Origin: Symsagittifera roscoffensis
Lineage: Eukaryota > Xenacoelomorpha > Acoela > Convolutidae
Direction of reading: 5' to 3'
Assembly (NCBI RefSeq): GCF_963678635.1
Contig: NC_087071.1
Span: forward strand, 24,997,821 to 25,061,820
DNA length: 64,000 nucleotides
Positions within the stretch are counted from its first letter, which is position 1; each line of letters starts with the position of its first letter. Below, piece after piece: positions 23,073 to 34,663 of this stretch. The notes under the pieces are model-generated. The model had not been told where the DNA came from. It did not search any database and was given only the letters and a program-made list of their open reading frames with translations. The translations under genes were made by a program, and so were the position numbers.

Positions 23073-25890
23073 ATAGAAGGAATCTGTTCGTGGAAGGGTT
23101 GACTTTTTCAAGCAAGCTAGTCAAGCTCTGGATCTTAAATAGTTCAAGTTAGCTCATACGCGAAATTGGTTAGCAAAAAGAATGGAGTTTTTAAGCAAAC
23201 TATTCGAGCTTTGAAAGTTTGATTTCTTTCAAGTTTTTTCAAAGACAAAAACGGTTTGCAAAAAAGCTGAGATTTTTCAGCAATCGATTTGAGCAACGAA
23301 ATTTTGAAATATTTCAAGTTATATAAATGACAGAATCGGTCAGCAAAAAAGTGTAATTTTTTATGCTAGCTTTTGGAGCTTTGAAACTTTGAAATAAAAC
23401 AAGTTATTTCATAGAAGGAATCTGTTCGTGGAAGGGTTGACTTTTTCAAGCAAGCTAGTCAAGCCCTGGATCTTAATTAGTTCAAGTTCTCATACGCAAA
23501 ATTGGTTCGCAGAAAGAATAGAGTTTTTAAGCAAGCTATTCGAGCTTTGAAAGTTTGAATTTTTTCAATTTTCTTCAGTGACGAATACGGTTTGCGAAAA
23601 AGCTGAGATTTTTTAGCTATCAATTTGAGCTACGAAACTTTGAAATATTTCAAGTTATTTAAATTTTAGAATCGGTTAGCGAAAAGGTGTAATTTTTTAC
23701 GCTATTTTTTGGAGCTTTGAAACTTTGAAGTATAACAAGTTTTTTCATAGAAGGAATCCGTTCGTGGAAGGGTTGACTTTTTCAAGCAAGCTAGTCCAGC
23801 CCTGGATCTTAATTTGTTAAAGTTACCTCATACGCGAAATTGGTTCGCAGAAAGAATAGAGTTTTTAAGCAAGCTATTCGAGCTTTGAAAGTTTGAATTC
23901 TTTCAATTTTCTTCAAAGACGAATACCGTTTGCGAAAAAGCTGTGATGTTTCAGCTATCACTTTGAGCTACGAAACTTTGAAATACTTCAAGTTATTTAA
24001 ATGACAGAATCGGTTAGCAAAAAAGTGTGATTTTTTATGCTAGCTTTTGGAGCTTTGAAACTTTGAAATAAAACAATTTATTTCATAAAAAGAATCTGTT
24101 CGTGGAAGGTTTGACTTTTTCAAGCAAGCTAGTCAAGCACTGGATCTTAATTTGTTCAAGTTACCTCATACGCGGAATTGGTTCGCAGAAAGAATAGAGT
24201 TTTAAGCAAACTATTCGAGCTTCGAAAGTTTGAATTCTTTCAAATTTCTTCAAATACCAATACGGTTTGCAAAAAAGCTGAGATGTTTCAGCTATCAATT
24301 TGAGCTATGAAACTTTGAAATATTTCAAATTATATAAATTACAGAATCGCTCAGCAAAAAATTGTAATTTTTTGAGCTAGCTTTTGGAGCTTTGAAACTT
24401 TGAAATATAATAAGTTATTTCATAGAAGGCATCTGTTCCTGGAATTGTTGAATTTTTCAAGCAAACTAGTCAAGCTCTGAATGAATCTTAAGTTTTTCAA
24501 GTTACCTCATACGCGGAATCGGTTCGCAAAAAAAAAGAAGTTTTTAAGCAAGCTATTCGAGCTTTGAAAATTTGAAATCTTTCAAGTTTTTTCAAAGACA
24601 AAAACGGTTTGCAAAAAAGCTGAGATTTTTCAGCAATCGATTTGAGCAACGAAATTTTGAAATATTTCAAGTTATATAAATGACAGAATCGGTCAGCAAA
24701 AAAGTGTAATTTTTTATGCTAGCTTTTGGAGCTTTGAAACTTTGAAATAAAACAAGTTATTTCATAGAAGGAATCTGTTCGTGGAAGGGTTGACTTTTTC
24801 AAGCAAGCTAGTCAAGCCCTGGATCTTAATTAGTTCAAGTTCTCATACGCGAAATTGGTTAGCAAAAAAATGAAGTTTTTAAGCAAGCTATTCGAGCTTT
24901 GAAAGTTTGAATTTTTTCAATTTTCTTCAGTGACGAATACGGTTTGCGAAAAAGCTGAGATTTTTTAGCTATCAATTTGAGCTACGAAACTTTGAAATAT
25001 TTCAAGTTATTTAAATTTTAGAATCGGTTAGCGAAAAGGTGTAATTTTTTAAGCTATTTTTTGGAGCTTTGAAACTTTGAAGTATAACAAGTTTTTTCAT
25101 AGAAGAAATCCGTTCGTGGAAGGGTTGACTTTTTCAAGCAAGCTAGTCCAGCCCTGGATCTTAATTTGTTAAAGTTTCCTCATACGCGGAATTGGTTCGC
25201 AGAAAGAATAGAGTTTTTAAGCAAGCTATTCGAGCTTTGAAAGTTTGAATTCTTTCAATTTTCTTCAAAGACGAATACCGTTTGCGAAAAAGCTGTGATG
25301 TTTCAGCTATCACTTTGAGCTACGAAACTTTGAAATACTTCAAGTTATTTAAATGACAGAATCGGTTAGCAAAAAAGTGTGATTTTTTATGCTAGCTTTT
25401 GGAGCTTTGAAACTTTGAAATAAAACAAGTTATTTCATAGAAGGAATCTGTTCGTGGAAGGGTTGACTTTTTCAAGCAAGCTAGTCAAGCTCTGGATCTT
25501 AAATAGTTCAAGTTAGCTCATACGCGAAATTGGTTAGCAAAAAGAATGGAGTTTTTAAGCAAACTATTCGAGCTTTGAAAGTTTGATTTCTTTCAAGTTT
25601 TTTCAAAGACAAAAACGGTTTGCAAAAAAGCTGAGATTTTTCAGCAATCGATTTGAGCAACGAAATTTTGAAATATTTCAAGTTATATAAATGACAGAAT
25701 CGGTCAGCAAAAAAGTGTAATTTTTTATGCTAGCTTTTGGAGCTTTGAAACTTTGAAATAAAACAAGTTATTTCATAGAAGGAATCTGTTCGTGGAAGGG
25801 TTGACTTTTTCAAGCAAGCTAGTCAAGCCCTGGATCTTAATTAGTTCAAGTTCTCATACGCGAAATTGGTTCGCAGAAAGAATAGAGTTT
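22560..25890. repeat. Dispersed relatives of the 1,010-bp HOR among other 338-bp units
   Basis: CGATTTGAGCAACG, the hallmark of the 1,010-bp HOR, reappears at 22,612, 23,285, 24,638 and 25,649. Most copies are followed by TTCAAGTTCTCATACG and some by TTCAGTGACG. The cassettes are separated by other monomer types, so the HOR has been broken up here. Segments from 23.07 kb and from 25.44 kb align at an offset of 2,364 bp, then at 2,026 bp, meaning one monomer was lost or gained between them. Confidence 0.75.
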
Positions 25891-28139
25891 TTAAGCAAGC
25901 TATTCGAGCTTTGAAAGTTTGAATTCTTTCAATTTTCTTCAAAGACGAATACCGTTTGCGAAAAAGCTGTGATGTTTCAGCTATCACTTTGAGCTACGAA
26001 ACTTTGAAATACTTCAAGTTATTTAAATGACAGAATCGGTTAGCAAAAAAGTCTGATTTTTTATGCTAGCTTTTGGAGCTTTGAAACTTTGAAATAAAAC
26101 AATTTAATTCATAAAAGGAATCTGTTCGTGGAAGGTTTGACTTTTTCAAGCAAGCTAGTCAAGCACTGGATCTTAATTTGTTCAAGTTACCTCATACGCG
26201 GAATTGGTTCGCAGAAAGAATAGAGTTTTAAGCAAACTATTCGAGCTTCGAAAGTTTGAATTTTTTCAAATTTCTTCAAATACCAATACGGTTTGTAAAA
26301 AAGCTGAGATGTTTCAGCTATCAATTTGAGCTATGAAACATTGAAATATTTCAAATTATATAAATTACAGAATCGCTCAGCAAAAAATTGTAATTTTTTG
26401 AGCTAGCTTTTGGAGCTTTGAAACTTTGAAATATAATAAGTTATTTCATAGAAGGCATCTGTTCCTGGAATTGTTGAATTTTTCAAGCAAACTAGTCAAG
26501 CTCTGAATGAATCTTAAGTTTTTCAAGTTACCTCATACGCGGAATCGGTTCGCAAAAAAAAGAAGTTTTTAAGCAAGCTATTCGAGCTTTGAAAATTTGA
26601 AATCTTTCAATTTTCTTCAAAGACGAAAACGATTTGTGAAAAAGCTGAGATTTTCAGCAATCATTTGAGCTAGCAAATTTCGAAATATTTCAAGTTATAT
26701 AAATGACAGAATCGGTTAGCAAAAAAGTGTGACTTTTTATGCTAGCTTTTAGAGCTTTGAAATTTTGAAATAAAACAAGTTATTTCATAGAAGGAATATG
26801 TTTGTGGAATTGTTGAACTTTTCAAGCAAGCTAGTCAAGCTCTGAATCTTAAATACTTCAAGTTACCTCATACGTGGAATCGGTTCGCAAAAAGAATGGA
26901 GTTTTTAAGCAAGCTATTCAAGCTTTGAAAATTTGAATTCTTTCAATTTTCTTCAAAGACGAATACCGTTTGCGAAAAAGCTGTGATGTTTCAGCTATCA
27001 CTTTGAGCTACGAAACTTTGAAATACTTCAAGTTATTTAAATGACAGAATCGGTTAGCAAAAAAGTGTAATTTTTTATGCTAGCTTTTGGAGCTTTGAAA
27101 CTTTGAAATAAAACAATTTATTTCATAAAAGGAATCTGTTCGTGGAAGGTTTGACTTTTTCAAGCAAGCTAGTCAAGCACTGGATCTTAATTTGTTCAAG
27201 TTACCTCATACGCGGAATTGGTTCGCAGAAAGAATAGAGTTTTAAGCAAACTATTCGAGCTTCGAAAGTTTGATTTCTTTCAAATTTCTTCAAAGACCAA
27301 TACGGTTTGCAAAAAAAGCTGAGATGTTTCAGCTATCAATTTGAGCTACGAAACTTTGAAATACTTCAAGTTATTTAAATGACAGAATCGGTTAGCAAAA
27401 AAGTGTAATTTTTTAAGCTAGCTTTTGGAGCTTTGAAACTTTGAAGTATAATAGGTTATTTCATAGAAGGAATCCGTTTGTAGAAGGGTTGATTTTTTCA
27501 AGCAAGCTAGTCAAGCCCTGGATCTTAAATTGTTCAAGTTACTTCATACGCGGAATTGGTTCGCAGAAAGAATAGAGTTTTCAAGCAAACTATTCGACCT
27601 TTGAAAGTTTCAATTCTTTCAATTTTCTTCAAAGACGAATACGGTTTGCGAAAAAAGCTGAGATGTTTCAGCTATCACTTTGAGCTACGAAACTTTGAAA
27701 TACTTCAAGTTATTTAAATGACAGAATCGGTTAGCAAAAAAGTGTAATTTTTTATGCTAGCTTTTGGAGCTTTGAAACTTTGAAATAAAACAATTTATTT
27801 CATAAAAGGAATCTGTTCGTAGAAGGTTTGACTTTTTCAAGCAAGCTAGTCAAGCTCTGAATCTTAAATACTTCAAATTACCTCATACGTGGAATCGGTT
27901 CGCAAAAAGAATGGAGTTTTTAAGCAAGCTATTCAAGCTTTGAAAATTTGAATTCTTTCAATTTTCTTCAAAGACGAATACCGTTTGCGAAAAAGCTGTG
28001 ATGTTTCAGCTATCACTTTGAGCTACGAAACTTTGAAATACTTCAAGTTATTTAAATGACAGAATCGGTTAGCAAAAAAGTGTAATTTTTTATGCTAGCT
28101 TTTGGAGCTTTGAAACTTTGAAATAAAACAATTTATTTC
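25891..28139. repeat. 338-bp monomer array
   Basis: Spacings are 336-339 bp. The first part repeats variants seen at 18.4-21 kb in similar order (GATTTGTGAAAA near 26,631; GGAATATGTTTGTGG near 26,795). This suggests both stretches derive from one older, longer array. No non-satellite sequence is seen. Confidence 0.85.
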
Positions 28140-31100
28140 ATAAAAGGAATCTGTTCGTGGAAGGTTTGACTTTTTCAAGCAAGCTAGTCAAGCACTGGAT
28201 CTTAATTTGTTCAAGTTACCTCATACGTGGAATCGGTTCGCAAAAAGAATGGAGTTTTTAAGCAAGCTATTCAAGCTTTGAAAATTTGAATTCTTTCAAC
28301 TTTTTTCAAAGACGAATACGGTTTGCAAAAAAGCTGTGATGTTTCAGCTATCACTTTGGGCTACGAAACTTTGAAAAACTTCAAGTTATTCAAATGACAG
28401 AATCGGTTAGCAAAAAAGTGTAATTTTTTAAGCTAGCTTTTGGAGCTTTGAAACTTTGAAGTATAATAAGATATTTCATAGAAGGAATCCGTTTGCAGAA
28501 GGGCTGATTTTTTCCAGCAAGCTAGTCAAGCCCTGGATCTTAAATTGTTCAAGTTACCTCATACGGGGAATTGGTTCGCAGAAAAAATAGAGTGTTCAAG
28601 CAAACTATTCGACCTTTGAAAGTTTCAATTCTTTCAATTTTCTTCAAAGACGAATACGGTTTGCGAAAAAAGCTGAGATGTTTCAGCTATCAATTTGAGC
28701 TACGAAACTTTGAAATATTTCAAGTTATATAAATTACAGAATCTGTCAGCAAAAAAGTGTAATTTTTTGAGCTAGCTTTTGGAGCTTTGAAACTTTGAAA
28801 TATCACAAGTTATTTAATAAAAAGAATCCGTTCGTGGAATTGTTGAACTTTTCAACCAAGCTAGTCAAGCTCTGAATCTTAAATGGTTCAGGTTAGATCA
28901 TACGCGGAATCGGTCCGCAAAAAGAATGGAGTTTTTAAGCAAGCTATTCAAGCTTTGAAAATTTGAATTCTTTCAATTTTCTTTAAAGACGAATACCGTT
29001 TGCGAAAAAGCTGTGATGTTTCAGCTATCACTTTGAGCTACGAAACTTTGAAATACTTCAAGTTATTTAAATGACAGAATCGTTTAGCAAAAAAGTGTAA
29101 TTTTTTAAGCTAGCTTTTGGAGCTTTGAAACTTTGAAGTATAATAAGTTATTTCATAGAAGGAATCCGTTTGTAGAAGGGTTGATTTTTTCAAGCAAGCT
29201 AGTCAAGCCCTGGATCTTAAATTGTTCAACTTACCTCATACGCGGAATTGGTTCGCAGAAAGAATAGAGTTTTCAAGCAAGCTATTCAAGCTTTGAAAAT
29301 TTGAATTCTTTCAATTTTCTTCAAAGACGAATACCGTTTGCGAAAAAGCTGTGACGTTTCAGCTATCACTTTGAGCTACGAAACTTTGAAATACTTCAAG
29401 TTATTTAAATGACAGAATCGGTTAGCAAAAAAGTGTAAATTTTTATGCTAGCTTTTGGAGCTTTGAAACTTTGAAATGAAACAATTTATTTCATAAAAGG
29501 AATCTGTTCGTGGAAGGTTTGACTTTTTCAAACAAGCTAGTCAAGCTCTGAATCTTAAATACTTCAAGTTACCTCATACGTGGAATCGGTTCGCAAAAAG
29601 AATGGAGTTTTTAAGCAAGCTATTCAAGCTTTGAAAATTTGAATTCTTTCAATTTTCTTCAAAGACGAATACCGTTTGCGAAAAAGCTGTAATGTTTCAG
29701 CTATCACTTTGAGCTACGAAACTTTGAAATACTTCAAGTTATTTAAATGACAGAATCGGTTAGCAAAAAAGTGTAATTTTTTATGCTAGCTTTTGGAGCT
29801 TTGAAACTTTGAAATAAAACAATTTATTTCATAAAAGGAATCTGTTCGTGGAAGGTTTGACTTTTTCAAGCAAGCTAGTCAAGCACTGGATCTTAATTTG
29901 TTCAAGTTAACTCATACGTGGAATCGGTTCGCAAAAATAATGGAGTTTTTAAGCAAGCTGTTCAAGCTTTGAAAATTTGAATTCTTTCAACTTTTTTCAA
30001 GGACGAATATGGTTTGCGAAAAAGCTGTGATGTTTCAGCTATCACTTTGGGCTACGAAACTTTGAAATACTTCAAGTTATTTAAATGACAGAATCGGTTA
30101 GCAAAAAAGTCTAATTTCTTAAGCTAGCTTTTGGAGCTTTGAAACTTTGAAGTATAATAAGTTATTTCATAGAAGGAATCCGTTTGTAGAAGGGTTGATT
30201 TTTTCAAGCAAGCTAGTCAAGCCCTGGATGTTAAATTGATCAAGTTACCTCATACGCGGAATTGGTTCACAGAAAGAATAGAGTTTTCAAGCAAACTATT
30301 CGACCTTTGAAAGTTTCAATTCTCTCAATTTTCTTCAAAGACGAATACGGTTTGCGAAAAAAGCTGAGATGTTTCAGCTATCAATTTGAGCTACGAAACT
30401 TTGAAATATTTCAAGTTATATAAATTACAGAATCTGTCAGCAAAAAAGTGTAATTTTTTGAGCTAGCTTTTGGAGCTTTGAAACTTTGAAATATCACAAG
30501 TTATTTAATAAAAAGAATCCGTTCGTGGAATTGTTGAACTTTTCAACCAAGCTAGTCAAGCTCTGAATCTTAAATGGTTCAAGTTAGATCATACGCGGAA
30601 TCGGTCCGCAAAAAGAATGAAGTTCCTAAGCAAGATATTCGAGCTTTGAAAGTTTGAATTCTTTCAAGTTTTTTCAAAGACGAAAACGGTTTGCGAAAAA
30701 GCTGAGATTTTTCAGCAATCAAATTGAGCTACGAAATTTTGAATTGTTTGAAGTTATATAAATGACAGAATCTGTCAGCAAAAAAGTGTAATTTTTTGAG
30801 CTAGCTTTTGGAACTTTGAAACTTTGAAATATCACAAGTTATTTCATAAAAAGAATCCGTTCGTGGAATTGTTGAACTTTTCAACCAAGCTAGTCAAGCT
30901 CTAAATCTTAAATGGTTCAAGTTATATCATACGCGGAATCGGTCCGCAAAAAGAATGAAGTTCCTAAGCAAGATATTCGAGCTTTGAAAGTTTGAATTCT
31001 TTCAAGTTTTTTCAAAGACGAAAACGGTTTGCGAAAAAGCTGAGATTTTTCAGGAATCAATTTGAGCTACGAAAATTTGAAATGTTTGAAGTTATATAAA

Positions 31101-31520
31101 TGACAGAATCGGTTAGCAAAAAGTGTATTTTTTTAAGCTTATTTTTGGAGCTTTGCAACTTTGAAAAAAAAGCAAGTTATTTCATAGAAGGCATCTGTTC
31201 GTGGAACGGTTGACTTTTTCAAGCAAGCTAGTCAAGCCCTGGATCTTAAATAATTCAAGTTACCTCATACGCGGAATCGGTTCGCAAAAAGAATGGAGTT
31301 TTTAAGCAAGCTATTCGAGCTTTGAAAATTTGAATTCTTTCGAGTTTCTTTAAAGACAAAAACGGTTTGCGAAAAAGCTGAGATTTTTCAGCAATCAATT
31401 TGAGCTACGAAATTTTGAAATATTTAAAGTTATATAATTGACAGAACCGGTTAGCAAAATGTGTAATTTTTTTATGCTAGCTTTTGGAGCTTTGAAACTT
31501 TGAAATAGAACAATTTATTT
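28140..31520. repeat. 1,691-bp five-monomer HOR, about two copies
   Basis: CACTTTGGGCTACG at 28,352 and 30,043, GACCTTTGAAAG at 28,611 and 30,302, and TTAGATCATACG at about 28,893 and 30,584 are each 1,691 bp apart, five monomers. Internal spacings are 338-339 bp. The second copy merges into the block duplicated from 21.1 kb. Confidence 0.75.
29903..31328. repeat. About 1.4-kb block duplicated 8,783 bp upstream, copy 2
   Basis: This is the downstream partner of 21.12-22.55 kb. A third, shorter relative at about 28.2-28.95 kb lies 1,691 bp upstream of it and shares GGGCTACG, GACCTTTGAAAG and TTAGATCATACG. Copy 2 differs from copy 1 by small changes such as GGACGAATATGG and a single-base change at CAAGCTGTTCAAGC. 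Confidence 0.8.
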
Positions 31521-31799
31521 CATAGAAGGAATCTGTTCGTGGAAGGGTTGACTTTTTCAAGCAAGCTAGTCAAGCCCTGGATCTTAAATAGTTCAAGTTA
31601 GCTCATACGCGAAATTGGTTAGCAAAAAGAATGGAGTTTTTAAGCAAACTATTCGAGCTTTGAAAGTTTGAATTCTTTCAATTTTCTTCAAATACGAATA
31701 CGGTTTGCGAAAAAGCTGAGATGTTTCAGCTATCAGTTTCAGCACGAAATCTTTGAAGTTTTTCAAGTTATATAAATGACAGAATCGGCTAGCAAAAAA
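31123..31799. repeat. 677-bp two-monomer tandem duplication, copy 1
   Basis: Diagnostic features are TTTTTAAGCTTATTTTTGG, CTTTGCAACTTTG followed by eight A residues, TATATAATTGACAGAACC and AGTTTCAGCACG. I found no difference from copy 2 on line-by-line comparison. Confidence 0.92.
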
Positions 31800-32476
31800 G
31801 TGTATTTTTTTAAGCTTATTTTTGGAGCTTTGCAACTTTGAAAAAAAAGCAAGTTATTTCATAGAAGGCATCTGTTCGTGGAACGGTTGACTTTTTCAAG
31901 CAAGCTAGTCAAGCCCTGGATCTTAAATAATTCAAGTTACCTCATACGCGGAATCGGTTCGCAAAAAGAATGGAGTTTTTAAGCAAGCTATTCGAGCTTT
32001 GAAAATTTGAATTCTTTCGAGTTTCTTTAAAGACAAAAACGGTTTGCGAAAAAGCTGAGATTTTTCAGCAATCAATTTGAGCTACGAAATTTTGAAATAT
32101 TTAAAGTTATATAATTGACAGAACCGGTTAGCAAAATGTGTAATTTTTTTATGCTAGCTTTTGGAGCTTTGAAACTTTGAAATAGAACAATTTATTTCAT
32201 AGAAGGAATCTGTTCGTGGAAGGGTTGACTTTTTCAAGCAAGCTAGTCAAGCCCTGGATCTTAAATAGTTCAAGTTAGCTCATACGCGAAATTGGTTAGC
32301 AAAAAGAATGGAGTTTTTAAGCAAACTATTCGAGCTTTGAAAGTTTGAATTCTTTCAATTTTCTTCAAATACGAATACGGTTTGCGAAAAAGCTGAGATG
32401 TTTCAGCTATCAGTTTCAGCACGAAATCTTTGAAGTTTTTCAAGTTATATAAATGACAGAATCGGCTAGCAAAAAA
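31800..32476. repeat. 677-bp two-monomer tandem duplication, copy 2
   Basis: This copy follows directly on copy 1. The sequence departs from the pattern at 32,481 (GTGTAGTTT instead of GTGTATTTT). Apparent identity over 677 bp implies a very recent duplication. The minus-strand frame near 31,593-31,835 is satellite translation spanning the copy junction. Confidence 0.92.
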
Positions 32477-32535
32477 GTGTAGTTTTTTAAGCTAGCTTTT
32501 GGAGCTTTGAAATTTTGAAAAATAACAATTATTTC

Positions 32536-33252
32536 ATAGAAGGAATCCGTTCGTGGAAGTGTTGAATTTTCAAGCAAGCTAGTCAAGCTCTGAATCTTAA
32601 ATAGTTCAAGTTATATCATACGCGGAATCGGTTCGAAAAAAGAATGAAGTTCGTAAGCAAGATATTCGAGCATTGAAAGTTTGATTTCATTCAAGTTTTT
32701 TCAAAGACGAAAACGGTTTGCGAAAAAGCTGAGATTTTTCAGCAATCAATTTGAGCTACGAAAATTTGAAATATTTCAAGTTATATAAATGACAGAATCG
32801 GTTAGCAAAAAAGTGTAATCGGTCAGCAAAAAAGTGTAATTTTTTAAGCTAGCTTTTGGAGCTTTGAAACTTCGAAATCTAACAAGTTATTTCATAGAAG
32901 GAATCCGTTCGTGGAATTGTTAATTTTTTCACGCAAGCTAGTCATGCTCTGAATCTTAAATAGTTCAAGTTTTATCATACGCGGAATTGGTTCGCAAAAC
33001 GAATGAAATTCCTAAGCAAGATATTCGAGCTTTGAAATTTTGAATTCTTTCAAGTTTTTTCAAAGACGAAAACGGTTTGCAAAAAAGCTGAGATTTTTCA
33101 GCAATCAAGTTGAGCTACGAAATTTTGAAATATTTCAAGTTATATAGATGACAGAATTGGTTAGCAAAAAATTGTATTCGGTCAGCAAAAAAGTGTAATT
33201 TTTTAGGCTAGCTTTTGGAGCTTTGAAACTTTGAAATATAACAAGTAATTTT
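32536..33252. repeat. Boundary where 358-359-bp monomers begin
   Basis: After 65 consecutive spacings of 335-342 bp (10.6-32.5 kb), the next two are 358 and 359 bp. Both carry the 21-bp sub1 duplication (ATCGGTCAGC near 32,818 and 33,178). From here on the insertion is frequent, so this marks a change of array composition. Confidence 0.88.
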
Positions 33253-33334
33253 ATAGAAGGAATCCGTTCGTAGAGTTGTTAGTTTTTTTACGCAAGCTAG
33301 TCGAGCTCTGAATCTTAAATAGTTCAAGTTATAT

Positions 33335-34026
33335 CATACGCGAAATTGGTTAGCAAAAAGAATGGAGTTTTTAAGCAAACTATTCGAGCTTTGAAAGTTT
33401 GAATTCTTTCAATTTTCTTCAAATACGAATACGGTTTGCGAAAAAGCTGAGATGTTTCAGCTATTCAGCTATCAGTTTCAGCACGAAAACCTTGAAAATT
33501 TTCAAATTATATAAATGACAGAATTGGTTAGCAAAAAAGTGTAATTTTTTAAGCTAGCTTTTCGAGCTTCGAAATTTTGAAATATGACTAGTTATTTCAT
33601 AGACGGAATCCGTTCGTGGAAGTGTTGAATTTTCCAAGCAAGCTAGTCAAGCTCTGAATCTTAAATAGTTCAAGTTATATCATACGCGAAATTGGTTAGC
33701 AAAAAGAATGGAGTTTTTAAGCAAACTATTCGAGCTTTGAAAGTTTGAATTCTTTCAATTTTCTTCAAATACGAATACGGTTTGCGAAAAAGCTGAGATG
33801 TTTCAGCTATTCAGCTATCAGTTTCAGCACGAAAACCTTGAAAATTTTCAAATTATATAAATGACAGAATTGGTTAGCAAAAAAGTGTAATTTTTTAAGC
33901 TAGCTTTTCGAGCTTCGAAATTTTGAAATATGACTAGTTATTTCATAGACGGAATCCGTTCGTGGAAGTGTTGAATTTTCCAAGCAAGCTAGTCAAGCTC
34001 TGAATCTTAAATATTTCAAGTTATAT
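33335..34026. repeat. 346-bp monomer in tandem duplicate
   Basis: Two adjacent 346-bp units start at 33,335 and 33,681. Each has a nine-base duplication in sub4 (TTCAGCTATTCAGCTATCAG), which accounts for the extra length over 338 bp. They are nearly identical; a difference is TAAATAGTTC against TAAATATTTC at the right-hand ends. Confidence 0.88.
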
Positions 34027-34663
34027 CATACGCGGAATCGGTTCGCAAAAAGAATGAAGTTCCTAAGCAAGATATTCGAGCTTTGGAGGTTCGAATTCTT
34101 TCAAGTTTTTTCAAAGACGAAAACGGTTTGCGAAAAAGCTGAGATTTTTCAGCAATCAACTTGAGCTACGAAATTTTGAAATATTTCAAGTTATAGAAAT
34201 GACAAAATCGGTTAGCAAAAATTTGTAATCGGTCAGCAAAAAAGTGTAATTTTTTAAGCTAGCTTTTGGAGCTTTAAAACTTTGAAATATAACAAGTTAT
34301 TTCATAGGAGGAATCCGTTCGTGGAAGTGTTGAATTTTTCAAGCAAGCTAGTCAAGCTCTGAATCTTAAAAAGTTCAAGTTATATCATACGCGGACTCGG
34401 TTCGCAAAAAGAATGAAGTTCCTAAGCAAGATATTCGAAGCTTTGAAATTTTGAATTCTTTCAAGTTTTTTCCAAGACAAAAACGGTTTGCGAAAAAGCT
34501 GAGGTTTTTCAGCAATCAATTTGAGCTACGAAATTTTGAAATATTTCAAGTTATAGAAATGACAAAATCGGTTAGCAAAAATTTGTAATCGGTCAGCAAA
34601 AAAGTGTAATTATTTAAGCTAGCTTTCGGAGCTTTGAAACTTTGAAATATAACAAGTTATTTC

